Shown here: one piece after another, positions 26,944 to 35,467 of the stretch | How positions within the stretch are numbered: position 1 is the stretch's first letter | How the letters are laid out: each line of letters starts with the position of its first letter | Assembly: GCF_900109555.1 (NCBI RefSeq) | Contig: NZ_FNZV01000011.1 | Coordinates: 1,813-65,812 of the forward strand | Direction: 5' to 3' | DNA length: 64,000 nt | Source of the DNA: Pacificibacter marinus | Lineage (GTDB): Bacteria; Pseudomonadota; Alphaproteobacteria; Rhodobacterales; Rhodobacteraceae | Translations under genes and position numbers: made by a program | Notes under the pieces: model-generated | The model's database searches: none | Seen by the model: only the letters and a program-made list of their open reading frames with translations | Told to the model about the DNA's origin: nothing

Positions 26944-27545
26944 TTAATCTTGCTCTAGAACGCCTTACATCCATCGTTGATATGGGCGGGCCTGTTGTTG
27001 CAATCTTGATTGGGTTTTCGCTGATTGCTTTGGCCTGCATCATCTGGAAACTGGGTGTGTTTTTGATCGAAGGCATTGGCGGCGGTGTTTCGCGTGGGTT
27101 TGCACGCACCATATTGGATCAGGTGAAAGACGCTGAACATCGTGGTGTTGCCAATGATGATTTGCGCGCCCGTACGGCAGCGCGGATTGAACGTGAATTT
27201 GAACGTGCGGGCGCGGGCTTGCGTCTATTGGATGTCATCGCACAAGTCGCCCCACTTTTGGGCCTATTTGGTACGGTTCTTGGTATGATTGCCGCTTTTC
27301 GGACTTTGCAAGAAGCCGGAGGGACCGCCGATCCTGCGGTGCTTGCGGGCGGGATTTGGGTCGCTTTAGTGACCACTGCCGCTGGTCTGGTGGTTGCGAT
27401 GCCTGCGTCTATGGCGCTGTCATGGTTTGATGGTCGACTAGAGCGCCATGATCGCGCTTTGCGGGATGCGCTTGAAGATATCTTGGCCCCTGATGTGTTT
27501 GGAGCACCTCACCCGAATGTCGATCTGCGCGCTGCTCATGTCTAG
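26940..27545 (+). CDS. exbB: MotA/TolQ/ExbB proton channel protein
   Basis: Pentameric inner-membrane channel that powers TonB. 201 residues, three transmembrane segments: about 15-40 (GPVVAILIGFSLIALACIIW), about 100-120 and about 135-155. The conserved stretch VAPLLGLFGTVLGMIAAFRT precedes the second and third helices. Followed by two exbD genes and tonB with overlaps, so this is a dedicated heme TonB system. Confidence 0.9.
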   Translation: MINLALERLTSIVDMGGPVVAILIGFSLIALACIIWKLGVFLIEGIGGGVSRGFARTILDQVKDAEHRGVANDDLRARTAARIEREFERAGAGLRLLDVIAQVAPLLGLFGTVLGMIAAFRTLQEAGGTADPAVLAGGIWVALVTTAAGLVVAMPASMALSWFDGRLERHDRALRDALEDILAPDVFGAPHPNVDLRAAHV

Positions 27546-27927
27546 GGGCGCACGCGGGCGACGGGGGCGTTTGTCGCTGACATCGCTTATCGACGTGATT
27601 TTCCTATTGCTGCTGTTTTTCATGTTGTCGTCCACATTTTCAAAATTCGGCAGCGTCGAATTGAACGTTGGCGGTGGAAATGCCAGCACGGATTTTCAAG
27701 ATGCGGCGCTGGTGTTTGCGCGCTTGTCTGCAGATGGTGTGACGATTAACGGACGCAGTACCACGCTTGACGCGTTACCCGCCGCTCTGGATCCGCTGCG
27801 TCGAGGGGGCGACTTGCGACTTTTGCTGTCGGTGTCTGAGGGCACGAATGCGCAAAGTTTGATCGATGCGTTGCGTGTGTTTCATGCCGTGCCAAATGCA
27901 CGTTTTGCCATTTTGGAGGATTCATGA
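27538..27927 (+). CDS. exbD: ExbD-type biopolymer transport protein 1
   Basis: 129 residues with one N-terminal membrane helix and a periplasmic domain. Asp19 in SLIDVIFLLLLFFML is the protonatable residue equivalent to ExbD Asp25 of E. coli. The ATG at 27538 lies eight bases inside the end of exbB. First of two unlike ExbD proteins. Confidence 0.88.
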   Translation: MSRGARGRRGRLSLTSLIDVIFLLLLFFMLSSTFSKFGSVELNVGGGNASTDFQDAALVFARLSADGVTINGRSTTLDALPAALDPLRRGGDLRLLLSVSEGTNAQSLIDALRVFHAVPNARFAILEDS

Positions 27928-28322
27928 GCTTTGTATCTGGTCGTCGCGCATCCAAAACAGAACCGACTTTGCCATTGATCAATGTTGTGTTCTTGATGCT
28001 TATTTTCTTTCTGGTTGCGGCTCAAGTTGCACGGCCTTTGGATTCGGATTTGTCCTTGGTTCAAACCGATGATCCTGATGTGGTGCCACCTGCAGATGCG
28101 CTTGTGGTGCACAAAGATGGATCGCTGACCTGGCAAGGTGCGCCAACCACTGTAGACGCCATGCTTAAAGCCACGCGAGAGGGCCAAGATGACGCCGCGC
28201 CTGTCCGTATTTTGCCCGATCGTGATGCGCCCGCGAAAAAGCTGTTGGACATTGCACGGGCTGTGCGTGCGCTAAGTCCTGAGGGAAAAATCATGGTCAT
28301 CACACAAAGAGGTCTAGAATGA
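27924..28322 (+). CDS. exbD: ExbD-type biopolymer transport protein 2, proton-carrying Asp replaced by Asn
   Basis: 132 residues with the same layout as ExbD 1: basic N-terminus, one membrane helix and a periplasmic domain with LSPEGKIMVITQRG. In the helix the motif reads PLINVVFLMLIFFLV, so Asn20 (codon AAT) stands where ExbD has its essential Asp. It probably pairs with ExbD 1 as a heterodimer in which only one subunit carries protons. Overlaps both neighbours by four bases. Confidence 0.87.
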   Translation: MSFVSGRRASKTEPTLPLINVVFLMLIFFLVAAQVARPLDSDLSLVQTDDPDVVPPADALVVHKDGSLTWQGAPTTVDAMLKATREGQDDAAPVRILPDRDAPAKKLLDIARAVRALSPEGKIMVITQRGLE

Positions 28323-29113
28323 AGACGCTTTGGATTTGTACCGCTCTGGGTTTGTCCGCCGCGCTACACGTGGCTGGGGCTGCATTGACAAAACCATCTG
28401 CCGCGCCCGTTTTAGAAGGGGGCACAGTTGCTGGCGAACTGGCTCTTGGGATCGGATTTGATGATCTTGTTAAAGCCACCGCTGGGGCTAAAAGCCAACC
28501 TGTTGTACCCAAGCCCACCCAAATGGCTGCTGCAACGTCGCGGTTAACGCCAGTTGAGGCTAAGCCTATGCCCGCACAATTAAGTGCCACGTCTGCGCAG
28601 GCTGCGATTGCCCCAGTTCAGCGGCTCAAAGCGGTCGAACCGCCTAAAGCGGAGCCCGTTAAAGCGTCGCCCCCGCAACCCAAACCTGTCCCGCGTGAAA
28701 AGCCGAAACCCAAGAGTGAACCGGCAATTGCGCAGCGCGGAAACGCTGCGGTTAATACGCGCAAAGGGCAGGCGCAGGGCACGCAAGCAGGCACTCAAGC
28801 TGAGGTGACAAAAGGTGCGCGTGAATCTACAGCGAAGATTGCAGGGGATGGGGCTATTAAGTCCTATCAATCCAAAGTTTTGCGTCGAATCGCGCGGGTT
28901 CCCAAACGTGCGGCAGGGGCGCGCGGCAAGGCGCTTGTGGGTATCACGATTGCGGCGTCTGGCCAAATAGCAAACGCGCGGATCGTGAAAAGTTCTGGTC
29001 ATGCAGGCATAGATAAAGTTGCGTTGGCTCAAATTAAGCGCGCTGGACCGTTTACACCAACGCCGACTGGAAAATCTTTGAACGTTGTTGTGCGGTTTGA
29101 CAGTAAAAGCTGA
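28319..29113 (+). CDS. tonB: Energy transducer TonB
   Basis: 264 residues. An N-terminal membrane anchor (LWICTALGLSAALHVAGAAL), a long Pro/Lys/Ala-rich spacer (about 60-150, with repeated KPxP-type runs) that spans the periplasm, and a C-terminal TonB domain (YQSKVLRRIARVPKRA, GKALVGITIAASGQI, KRAGPFTPTPTGKSLNVVV). It contacts the TonB box of the receptor. Last gene of the operon that begins with hmuS. Confidence 0.9.
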   Translation: MKTLWICTALGLSAALHVAGAALTKPSAAPVLEGGTVAGELALGIGFDDLVKATAGAKSQPVVPKPTQMAAATSRLTPVEAKPMPAQLSATSAQAAIAPVQRLKAVEPPKAEPVKASPPQPKPVPREKPKPKSEPAIAQRGNAAVNTRKGQAQGTQAGTQAEVTKGARESTAKIAGDGAIKSYQSKVLRRIARVPKRAAGARGKALVGITIAASGQIANARIVKSSGHAGIDKVALAQIKRAGPFTPTPTGKSLNVVVRFDSKS

Positions 29114-29153
29114 TCTTTTTCTGTGTTGCGCACATTTTTACGATTCCATTAGT

Positions 29154-29168
29154 TGATAAAAATAGTCA
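29154..29168. promoter_or_regulatory. Iron-Rhodo-box-like site before hemP
   Basis: TGATAAAAATAGTCA is an exact TGA-N9-TCA, the motif described for iron-responsive regulation in rhodobacteria. It lies in the 180-bp gap between tonB and hemP, so hemP probably has its own iron-controlled promoter. Confidence 0.6.
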
Positions 29169-29292
29169 GGTATGGTATTTACAGTTTATACAGTCAAAAG
29201 TTCTAAAAGCCATGCCAAGCGGCCAGCCACACAAACAGAACACTTGCTTCGCTCTATACCAAGCCCTCACGACGCACTGGGGGGACGATCTC

Positions 29293-29472
29293 ATGTCCGA
29301 TAAGGCTTTTAAAATGAACGCACAAACACCTCACGAACTTGCCCCGACATCAGAGCCGCCCATCGATGCGCGCGTGTTGATTGGCGATGGTATAACACGC
29401 CAAATATATCTTGATAATCAAGTGTATACGTTACGGATTACACGGGCTGGCAAACTTATTTTGACGAAGTAA
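29293..29472 (+). CDS. hemP: Hemin uptake protein HemP
   Basis: 59 residues. The C-terminal HemP motif is complete: IYLDNQVYTLRITRAGKLIL. HemP/HmuP proteins are short cytoplasmic factors needed for expression of the heme receptor in several proteobacteria. The ATG at 29293 has GGGG nine bases upstream; the longer upstream frame is not convincing. Confidence 0.88.
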   Translation: MSDKAFKMNAQTPHELAPTSEPPIDARVLIGDGITRQIYLDNQVYTLRITRAGKLILTK

Positions 29473-29758
29473 ACAACTGATCCAAATTCCGTTGTATCGC
29501 AGCGGAACCCGAGCGAGACTTCTGTTGCGTTACCCAATTGACCGATATTTTGGGTAAAAACATCGCGGCTCATGCAGAATATGATTTCTGCGTTGAACTA
29601 TGCGGCCAAAATGGTTGCGGCAGGGCGCAGCTAAACTATTGGGTGCTGGACGCAGGTCCATGTTTTGAAACTTTGCTTTTTATTTGAATAACCGCTTATG
29701 CTAGCGCACTCTGTTTGCGCTGGCATGAAACGTGCCCGCTGTTTTAAAAGGACGAGGC
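29473..29758. other. Intergenic region, no gene recognised
   Basis: 286 bp. A 20-codon ATG frame at 29572-29634 has no Shine-Dalgarno or family match. GGACGAGGC just before 29759 is the ribosome site of the next gene. Confidence 0.4.
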
Positions 29759-31129
29759 ATGTTTCTTTCGGTTTTTGATATATTCAAGGTCGGCATAGGC
29801 CCATCCTCATCGCACACCATAGGTCCGATGATTGCAGGCAATCGTTTCATCCAAAAGCTCATACAGGCCAACTGTAAACCACACCGTTTGCGTGTCGTTT
29901 TACATGGATCTTTGGCTTTCACTGGCAAAGGTCACGCTACAGATCGTGCGGTGATGCTTGGCTTGGCAGGATTTAGACCTGATGATTATGATAAAGCTCT
30001 GGCAGATCAGTGCCTAAGCGACATTCTTGCCACCAAAACGATCACGCCGCAGACCTTGCCGCAGGTTCAGTTTGATCCCGAAACAGATTTGATATTTGAC
30101 TACGGCCCGCCACTGTCTGGTCATGTCAACGGATTGCAACTGAGCGGGCTCGATATCAACGGAAACGTACTGCTGCACGAGGTATATTATTCTATCGGTG
30201 GTGGGTTTGTTTTGTCCGCAGATGAGCTTGACAGCCCGCCGGATGATGCGGGGGCTAAGGTATCTTATCCATTTGAAAGTGCTAACGAAATGCTGCGCAT
30301 GTCGCGCGCATCAAATATGAGCATTGGGCAGATGAAACATGCCAACGAGCTTGCGCGTTATTCACCCAAAGAATTGGAAGACGGGGTTCAACGGCTTTGG
30401 CAGGTGATGTCCGATTGTATTGATCGCGGCATGGCAACGGGTGGGATTTTGCCCGGCGGCCTCAATGTGCGTCGCCGTGCGCTTGGCCTGTACGATGGGT
30501 TGCAAAAAAACAAAAATAACAGTGGTGAACCACCGCATAGGATCGTTGATTGGATCAACCTATATGCCATGGCTGTGAATGAAGAAAACGCCGCTGGCGG
30601 ACAGGTTGTGACTGCGCCCACCAATGGGGCCGCTGGTGTTGTGCCCGCCGTCATGCGCTATTGGCTTGAACATGTGCCCGGCGCAACAGAGGCAGGGCTG
30701 CAAGATTTCTTATTAACCGCAGCGGCCATCGGGGGATTGGTGAAACACAACGCATCAATCTCAGGCGCAGAATGCGGATGCCAAGCCGAAGTGGGCAGCG
30801 CATCTGCGATGGCCGCAGCGGGGCTGGCTGCGGTTTTGGGTGGCACACCTGAGCAGGTGGAAAATGCTGCCGAAATCGCATTGGAACATCACCTTGGACT
30901 GACTTGTGACCCAGTTGGCGGTTTGGTGCAAATTCCATGTATAGAACGCAACGGTATGGGCGCACTCAAAGCGATTGCGGCCGCATCATTGGCACTTAGT
31001 GGCGATGGGACGCATTTTGTAAGCCTTGATGCATGCATCCTAACGATGCGTGAAACAGGGCGCGACATGAGTGACAAATACAAAGAAACATCCATTGGCG
31101 GTCTGGCCCTAAATGTTCCCGCGTGTTGA
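29759..31129 (+). CDS. sdaA: L-serine ammonia-lyase, iron-sulfur type
   Basis: Deaminates L-serine to pyruvate with a [4Fe-4S] cluster; single-chain form of 456 residues. The beta-type N-terminal domain begins SVFDIFKVGIGPSSSHT. The catalytic domain has AGGQVVTAPTNGAAGVVPA and the cluster cysteines in ISGAECGCQAEVGSA and LTCDPVGGLVQIPC. I chose ATG 29759 because GGACGAGG precedes it and the family begins MFLSVFD. Stands alone between the heme and apiose loci. Confidence 0.93.
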   Translation: MFLSVFDIFKVGIGPSSSHTIGPMIAGNRFIQKLIQANCKPHRLRVVLHGSLAFTGKGHATDRAVMLGLAGFRPDDYDKALADQCLSDILATKTITPQTLPQVQFDPETDLIFDYGPPLSGHVNGLQLSGLDINGNVLLHEVYYSIGGGFVLSADELDSPPDDAGAKVSYPFESANEMLRMSRASNMSIGQMKHANELARYSPKELEDGVQRLWQVMSDCIDRGMATGGILPGGLNVRRRALGLYDGLQKNKNNSGEPPHRIVDWINLYAMAVNEENAAGGQVVTAPTNGAAGVVPAVMRYWLEHVPGATEAGLQDFLLTAAAIGGLVKHNASISGAECGCQAEVGSASAMAAAGLAAVLGGTPEQVENAAEIALEHHLGLTCDPVGGLVQIPCIERNGMGALKAIAAASLALSGDGTHFVSLDACILTMRETGRDMSDKYKETSIGGLALNVPAC

Positions 31130-31308
31130 GGCTAAACGCAAACTGAATTTAACTTAAAGTAGGCAACTGTGCCGGATGACTGCTATCCCACAGGGATTTT
31201 TTGACGTGTGCGCAATACTTATTGTGGATTCAAAAGGGCTTAGAAATGAGCGGTTTTTAGGTCAGTATTAATGACCTAGTTGGCGAATTTCAATACACGA
31301 GGCATGCC

Positions 31309-32673
31309 CTACTTGATACCGCCACCATCACGAATCCAACCGAAATAGTCTGGGCTACCCATTTGGCCGCCTTTTAGCGCCAGTTCCAATCCATCCATTG
31401 CACCGTCTGCATGTGCCTTAAACAATGACGCTCCTGGAATTGTAGGCGCCAATGCAGACAGCGCAAAAATCCCAAGTTGACGCGTGGCAAACCCTGATGT
31501 GTCGCCGCCAGAAATCACAGCACGGCGAATTTTGCTTTGCGTCAGAATGCGCAGCAAAGCAGTGCCCAAAGCTTCGCCAATACGTTGATTGACCTCTGAG
31601 CTGGTTTTGCCGGACTGTTTTACAGCGGCGATAAATTGCGTCACAGCGGGATCATCAGGCCCCTCTGCGGTAAAGATCAGTGGATCGCGTCCCTTAGATA
31701 TAGAGGCAAGACTGGCTGTGACGATATTGTCGATTTCAGTGTCTAAAGTGAGTATATCACCGCAAGCTTGAGTTGCATCGAACCGGATCGCATCAAACCC
31801 ATTGGCGCGGGACCATGCGATTTGGTCCGCTGTGGTGGGCGATACGGAACCAGAGATCGTCACCATGCCTTGTGCCCGTCCAGCACTGCTTAGCGGGGTT
31901 TGTTCTGGCAAAACGCCTGTGTCAATCCAGTGCCGGACCAAGGCAAATTCGACCCCTTGTGAGCCCACAACAAACGGGTTTTGTGCGCGATTTTCCCAAA
32001 GCTGTCGACCTGCGGCGCTTTCGGTTTGGGCATCAATGCAATCCATGGTGAAGGCTTGAATGTGATCGGGCGTATTGGCTGTTTTAGGGGCGCGATTTGC
32101 GGCGATATCTTCAACAGACCAAAGAGAGGTTTCAAGGCGATCTGATTGTAGTGAAATGTGGCGCGCCACATCGGATTCTGTCATTGGAGTCACTGGATGG
32201 CGGGCCATGACAGGATGGCGATCAAGCCGGTATACCGTATCCCCGTGCCCGGAAAAAAAGTGGCCAAACATTTGAAAACGCCGCATTTGTGGAGCCGCCA
32301 CAAGGATGGGAAGCTGAGCGGAATTTGTGAGATCAGCAGCTATTTCAATAGCGCGCCCTATGGAGCCTGCGGTGGGGGATGAGTCCAATGTGGAACATAT
32401 TTTATAGTGAAAGAGTTGCGGTGATAGATCGAGCAAAGCTTTGAATGCATGAGGTAGATTTTGATCCATCCACTCCGGCGATTGAGCCCGTGCAGTTGAG
32501 GCCACACCTATGGCTTTTAAATGCGCATAGCGTGCCAGTTGATCTACGGTTGGCACATCCAAAAACAACATCGCAGGCAGGCCTGCGAATGCCAGAACCT
32601 CCATCACGGCCGCGGCTCCGGTGAAGTCGTCACCATACCACGCGAGCAAGAGGTCTTTGGAGCGTTGTGTCAC
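31309..32673 (-). CDS. oiaK: Four-carbon acid sugar kinase family protein, probable 3-oxo-isoapionate kinase
   Basis: DUF1537-type kinase of 454 residues. The N-terminal domain starts LLLAWYGDDFTGAAAVMEVL, and the C-terminal nucleotide-binding domain has VISGGDTSGFATRQLG. The family phosphorylates four-carbon acid sugars; in D-apiose pathways a member (OiaK) makes 3-oxo-isoapionate 4-phosphate. That assignment rests on the neighbours: apnO divergent, then apnL, apsD and, 10 kb on, the RuBisCO-like protein that uses the phosphate. The region upstream holds two regulator-type sites shared with the divergent apnO. Confidence 0.82.
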   Translation of the reverse strand: MTQRSKDLLLAWYGDDFTGAAAVMEVLAFAGLPAMLFLDVPTVDQLARYAHLKAIGVASTARAQSPEWMDQNLPHAFKALLDLSPQLFHYKICSTLDSSPTAGSIGRAIEIAADLTNSAQLPILVAAPQMRRFQMFGHFFSGHGDTVYRLDRHPVMARHPVTPMTESDVARHISLQSDRLETSLWSVEDIAANRAPKTANTPDHIQAFTMDCIDAQTESAAGRQLWENRAQNPFVVGSQGVEFALVRHWIDTGVLPEQTPLSSAGRAQGMVTISGSVSPTTADQIAWSRANGFDAIRFDATQACGDILTLDTEIDNIVTASLASISKGRDPLIFTAEGPDDPAVTQFIAAVKQSGKTSSEVNQRIGEALGTALLRILTQSKIRRAVISGGDTSGFATRQLGIFALSALAPTIPGASLFKAHADGAMDGLELALKGGQMGSPDYFGWIRDGGGIK

Positions 32674-32685
32674 ATTTAATTCCTT

Positions 32686-32695
32686 TGGTATACCA
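32686..32695. promoter_or_regulatory. Possible FadR/GntR operator (oiaK side)
   Basis: TGGTATACCA, a perfect palindrome 12 bases upstream of the oiaK start. It shares the GGTAT/ATACC half-sites with the sites at 32740, 40828 and 41973. Confidence 0.45.
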
Positions 32696-32739
32696 TTCTT
32701 GCGAATGCGCTTGACTTAAAAATATGCTTAGTATCTTAT

Positions 32740-32751
32740 CATACCAGTTGT
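32740..32751. promoter_or_regulatory. Possible FadR/GntR operator (oiaK-apnO gap)
   Basis: CATACCAGTTGT: one exact CATAC half and a degenerate second half, placed between the divergent oiaK and apnO genes. Confidence 0.4.
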
Positions 32752-32800
32752 CAATTCTGGTCGATTATTAAATATAGACCAAAAAATAGGGAGATGCAGT

Positions 32801-33628
32801 GTGACGAAATTAGCATTGTTTGGAGCTGGCGGGAAAATGGGCGTACGCCTGTCACGCAACTTGGTGAATTCGGATTTCGAGACAGCACATGTCGAAGTGT
32901 CCCAAGAGGGCCGCGACCGTTTGCAGGCTGAATTGGGCCTGTCTTGTGTCGATTCTGATGCGGCCTTGGCTGGTGCTGATGTAATCGTTCTGGCTGTGCC
33001 TGACACTGTCATAGGAAAAGTTGCCGCCTCTATTATCGATAAAGTGCCCTCTGGCGCGATGATCGTTTGCTTGGATGCCGCTGCGCCTTTTGCCGGTCAT
33101 TTGCCCAAACGCGCCGACGTTACATATTTCGTCAGCCACCCATGCCATCCGCCAATCTTTAATGACGAAGACACTGTAGAAGGGCGCAACGACCGCTTTG
33201 GTGGAATCGCTGCCAAACAGGGCATCGTGAACTCTTTGATGCAAGGGCCAGAAGCCGATTACGCACTTGGCGAAAAAGTTGGCACAACGATTTTTGCGCC
33301 TGTGGCCAATTCTTATCGCGTCACTGTCGAACAAATGGCACTGCTCGAGCCTGGCTTGTCCGAAACAGTTGTGGCGACACTTTTGGACGTGATGAGAGAA
33401 GCCATGGACGAAGTTGTTGCACGCGGCGTGCCCAAAGCCGCAGCGCGTGATTTCTTGCTTGGTCATATGAATATCTTGGCAGCTGTTATTTTCAAAGAAG
33501 TTGACGGCGTATTTTCAGATGCGTGCAACAAAGCTATCGAATTTGGCAAACCTGTTTTGATGAAAGACGACTGGAAACGCGTTTTTGAACCCGAAGAAAT
33601 CGCGGCAAGCATTGAGCGCATTACCTAA
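32801..33628 (+). CDS. apnO: D-apionate oxidoisomerase-like dehydrogenase
   Basis: NAD(P)-dependent enzyme of 275 residues. Rossmann loop LFGAGGKMGVRLSRNL at the N-terminus, then a helical 6-phosphogluconate-dehydrogenase-like domain (MNILAAVIFKEVDGVFSDA). In D-apiose catabolism ApnO oxidises and rearranges D-apionate to 3-oxo-isoapionate, and this protein has the size and layout of that family. It starts with GTG after GGGAG. Divergent from oiaK, convergent with apnL; a strong hairpin follows. Confidence 0.82.
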   Translation: MTKLALFGAGGKMGVRLSRNLVNSDFETAHVEVSQEGRDRLQAELGLSCVDSDAALAGADVIVLAVPDTVIGKVAASIIDKVPSGAMIVCLDAAAPFAGHLPKRADVTYFVSHPCHPPIFNDEDTVEGRNDRFGGIAAKQGIVNSLMQGPEADYALGEKVGTTIFAPVANSYRVTVEQMALLEPGLSETVVATLLDVMREAMDEVVARGVPKAAARDFLLGHMNILAAVIFKEVDGVFSDACNKAIEFGKPVLMKDDWKRVFEPEEIAASIERIT

Positions 33629-33648
33629 AATTAACCAATATAAACAAA

Positions 33649-33680
33649 GCCCTCAGCATCTTTCACGCGACGCTGAGGGC
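33649..33680. terminator. Bidirectional terminator between apnO and apnL
   Basis: GCCCTCAGC (33649-33657) pairs with GCTGAGGGC (33672-33680), 14-base loop, AT-rich on both sides, in the gap between converging genes. Confidence 0.7.
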
Positions 33681-33721
33681 GGCACTATTTAAAGCTGTAA
33701 GTTCACAATTGGCAGTACGGA

Positions 33722-35467
33722 TCAGTCAGATTTACGCGAAAATCGCCATTCAAATGGGCCAAATCCATCCTTTGACATAGGCATTAAATTGGCTGTCAAA
33801 TCTGTATCCCCCACACACAAATACGCACCGCCGCCTTCGCGCTTTGCTATCTTGACGGGTTGTCCAGCCAACGCAGCAAGCTGTTTCAACGCATCCGTGA
33901 TCGGGCCAGTTTTTTGTCCGTCAGTCACCACACCTCGAGGTCCGTAAAGGGCGGCGGGGGTCCAAATCGCGATATCTGCAGGGGCCAAAGCACAGGCCAA
34001 ACCTACGACATAGGCCGCACCAAATTGACCACGATGACGTGGGTCATCATCAGCCATACAGACACGCAGGCCCTCAGGGTTGGGAATGGTGCGATCGCCA
34101 TATGGATTTTGCCGCATGGCAATGCTAGCTGGTCCAATTCTATAGGCGCGAGCGCCAATGATATCACGCGCCGTGCGGGTGATATGTGGGATGGCTTCAA
34201 GGGTTTCCATTACCGACAAATCATCGGCGGCATGGACAATGGGACACAGCCCATGACTGATGAAATCAAGCTGATCAATAGGCGGGCGCTTGCGGTTTAA
34301 TTCAGGGAAAAAACTCACAACGCCGCCCCCTCGTGAGATATTTGGAAACGCCTTGGCTGCGGCGCTATGGACCAGATCCAGCGGCGGGCAGGGCGGCCAT
34401 TGTGACCCGGGCGGTGTTGACCCGCGATCTACAGAGGGGCAGATTAAAACGCTGGCAGGGGCAAAGCCCGTTTCGGCCATTTGAACCGCCAATGCCATCA
34501 ATTCAGGTGCGGGATCGGCATCACACTGGCAAATCAATTCCAGATCAAAGGCAACGTCAGGACAAGCATTTTGTGCCTGTGCAAAGGCTTGGAATTGGTC
34601 AGATGTGGCGCCAATGTCCGTATCCAAATGACACAAAAGCCGCTGGGGATTTACATGGGACAAGTCCGTTGGATTGGTCGCCAAATGCCGTGCATCGTTG
34701 GGTGTGATCACCAATGCCATTTGCGGAAATATGGCGTTTTCATGGGGGGCTGGGGCATCCAACTCAACCGCCGAACCCGACATTTTCCACGTTATTTCAA
34801 CGGATTGCGTAACAGATGCACCGTTTTCAATTTTGTAGGGCCATGGTTTGGCCAAAGGGCGATTGTACGTTTTATAAGACGCATCCCCCCATTGGCGCTG
34901 GTCTTCCATTTCAAAGGTATCCCCCTTGAATTGGCAGGTCACAACATGGCCACCGACATGGTGGGCCAGACTGGTGATGTCCATAAAGGGTTGCCATGGT
35001 TCAATGAGCGCAGGAAATTGGGCGGATTCGACTGTTCCATCGCTGTGCCCCACACGCACAGGGCAACCGGCGACATGTTCAATCGGATGCAGTACCGTAA
35101 ATCCCGTGCGGTTGGTTTCAAATGCGCCAGAGGCGTGACCCGTGACAGACATTTTCAACCCATTTGTGCTGGCATGAATGTCGATATCTACATCAAGAGT
35201 CGCGCCTTGGTTGCCGTAGCGTGCATGATACGACAGGTGTAGATCTGTTTCGGTTTGCAGAATGACCTCATCGGACATCACTGGCGCAAGCGTGCCCCAA
35301 TCACGATCTCGTACCACAAAAGCGATGTTGCGAATGGCCTCTAATGTATCCAGTTTTACATGACGAATGGCACCGTTTTCATAGGAAAACGACAGGTCGC
35401 CGATAGAGAATACTTGGCTTTCCATCGGTGGTTGGTTGGTACCATAGAGGGCGAAATTACGGGGCAT
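33722..35467 (-). CDS. apnL: Probable D-apionolactonase
   Basis: 581 residues, no signal peptide, so cytoplasmic. Conserved stretches remembered for this family: NRTGFTVLHPIEHVAGCPV, FEMEDQRQWGDASYKTYNRP and YGDRTIPNPEGLR. In the D-apiose pathway ApnL opens apionolactone to D-apionate; it follows the dehydrogenase that makes the lactone. Its ATG overlaps the apsD stop (TGATG), which shows cotranscription. I see no classic catalytic motif, so the call relies on family pattern and context. Confidence 0.78.
   Translation of the reverse strand: MPRNFALYGTNQPPMESQVFSIGDLSFSYENGAIRHVKLDTLEAIRNIAFVVRDRDWGTLAPVMSDEVILQTETDLHLSYHARYGNQGATLDVDIDIHASTNGLKMSVTGHASGAFETNRTGFTVLHPIEHVAGCPVRVGHSDGTVESAQFPALIEPWQPFMDITSLAHHVGGHVVTCQFKGDTFEMEDQRQWGDASYKTYNRPLAKPWPYKIENGASVTQSVEITWKMSGSAVELDAPAPHENAIFPQMALVITPNDARHLATNPTDLSHVNPQRLLCHLDTDIGATSDQFQAFAQAQNACPDVAFDLELICQCDADPAPELMALAVQMAETGFAPASVLICPSVDRGSTPPGSQWPPCPPLDLVHSAAAKAFPNISRGGGVVSFFPELNRKRPPIDQLDFISHGLCPIVHAADDLSVMETLEAIPHITRTARDIIGARAYRIGPASIAMRQNPYGDRTIPNPEGLRVCMADDDPRHRGQFGAAYVVGLACALAPADIAIWTPAALYGPRGVVTDGQKTGPITDALKQLAALAGQPVKIAKREGGGAYLCVGDTDLTANLMPMSKDGFGPFEWRFSRKSD

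Noticed and set aside
34481-35242. 253-codon plus-strand ORF inside apnL
   Set aside because: Antisense shadow of apnL, no start signal or family.
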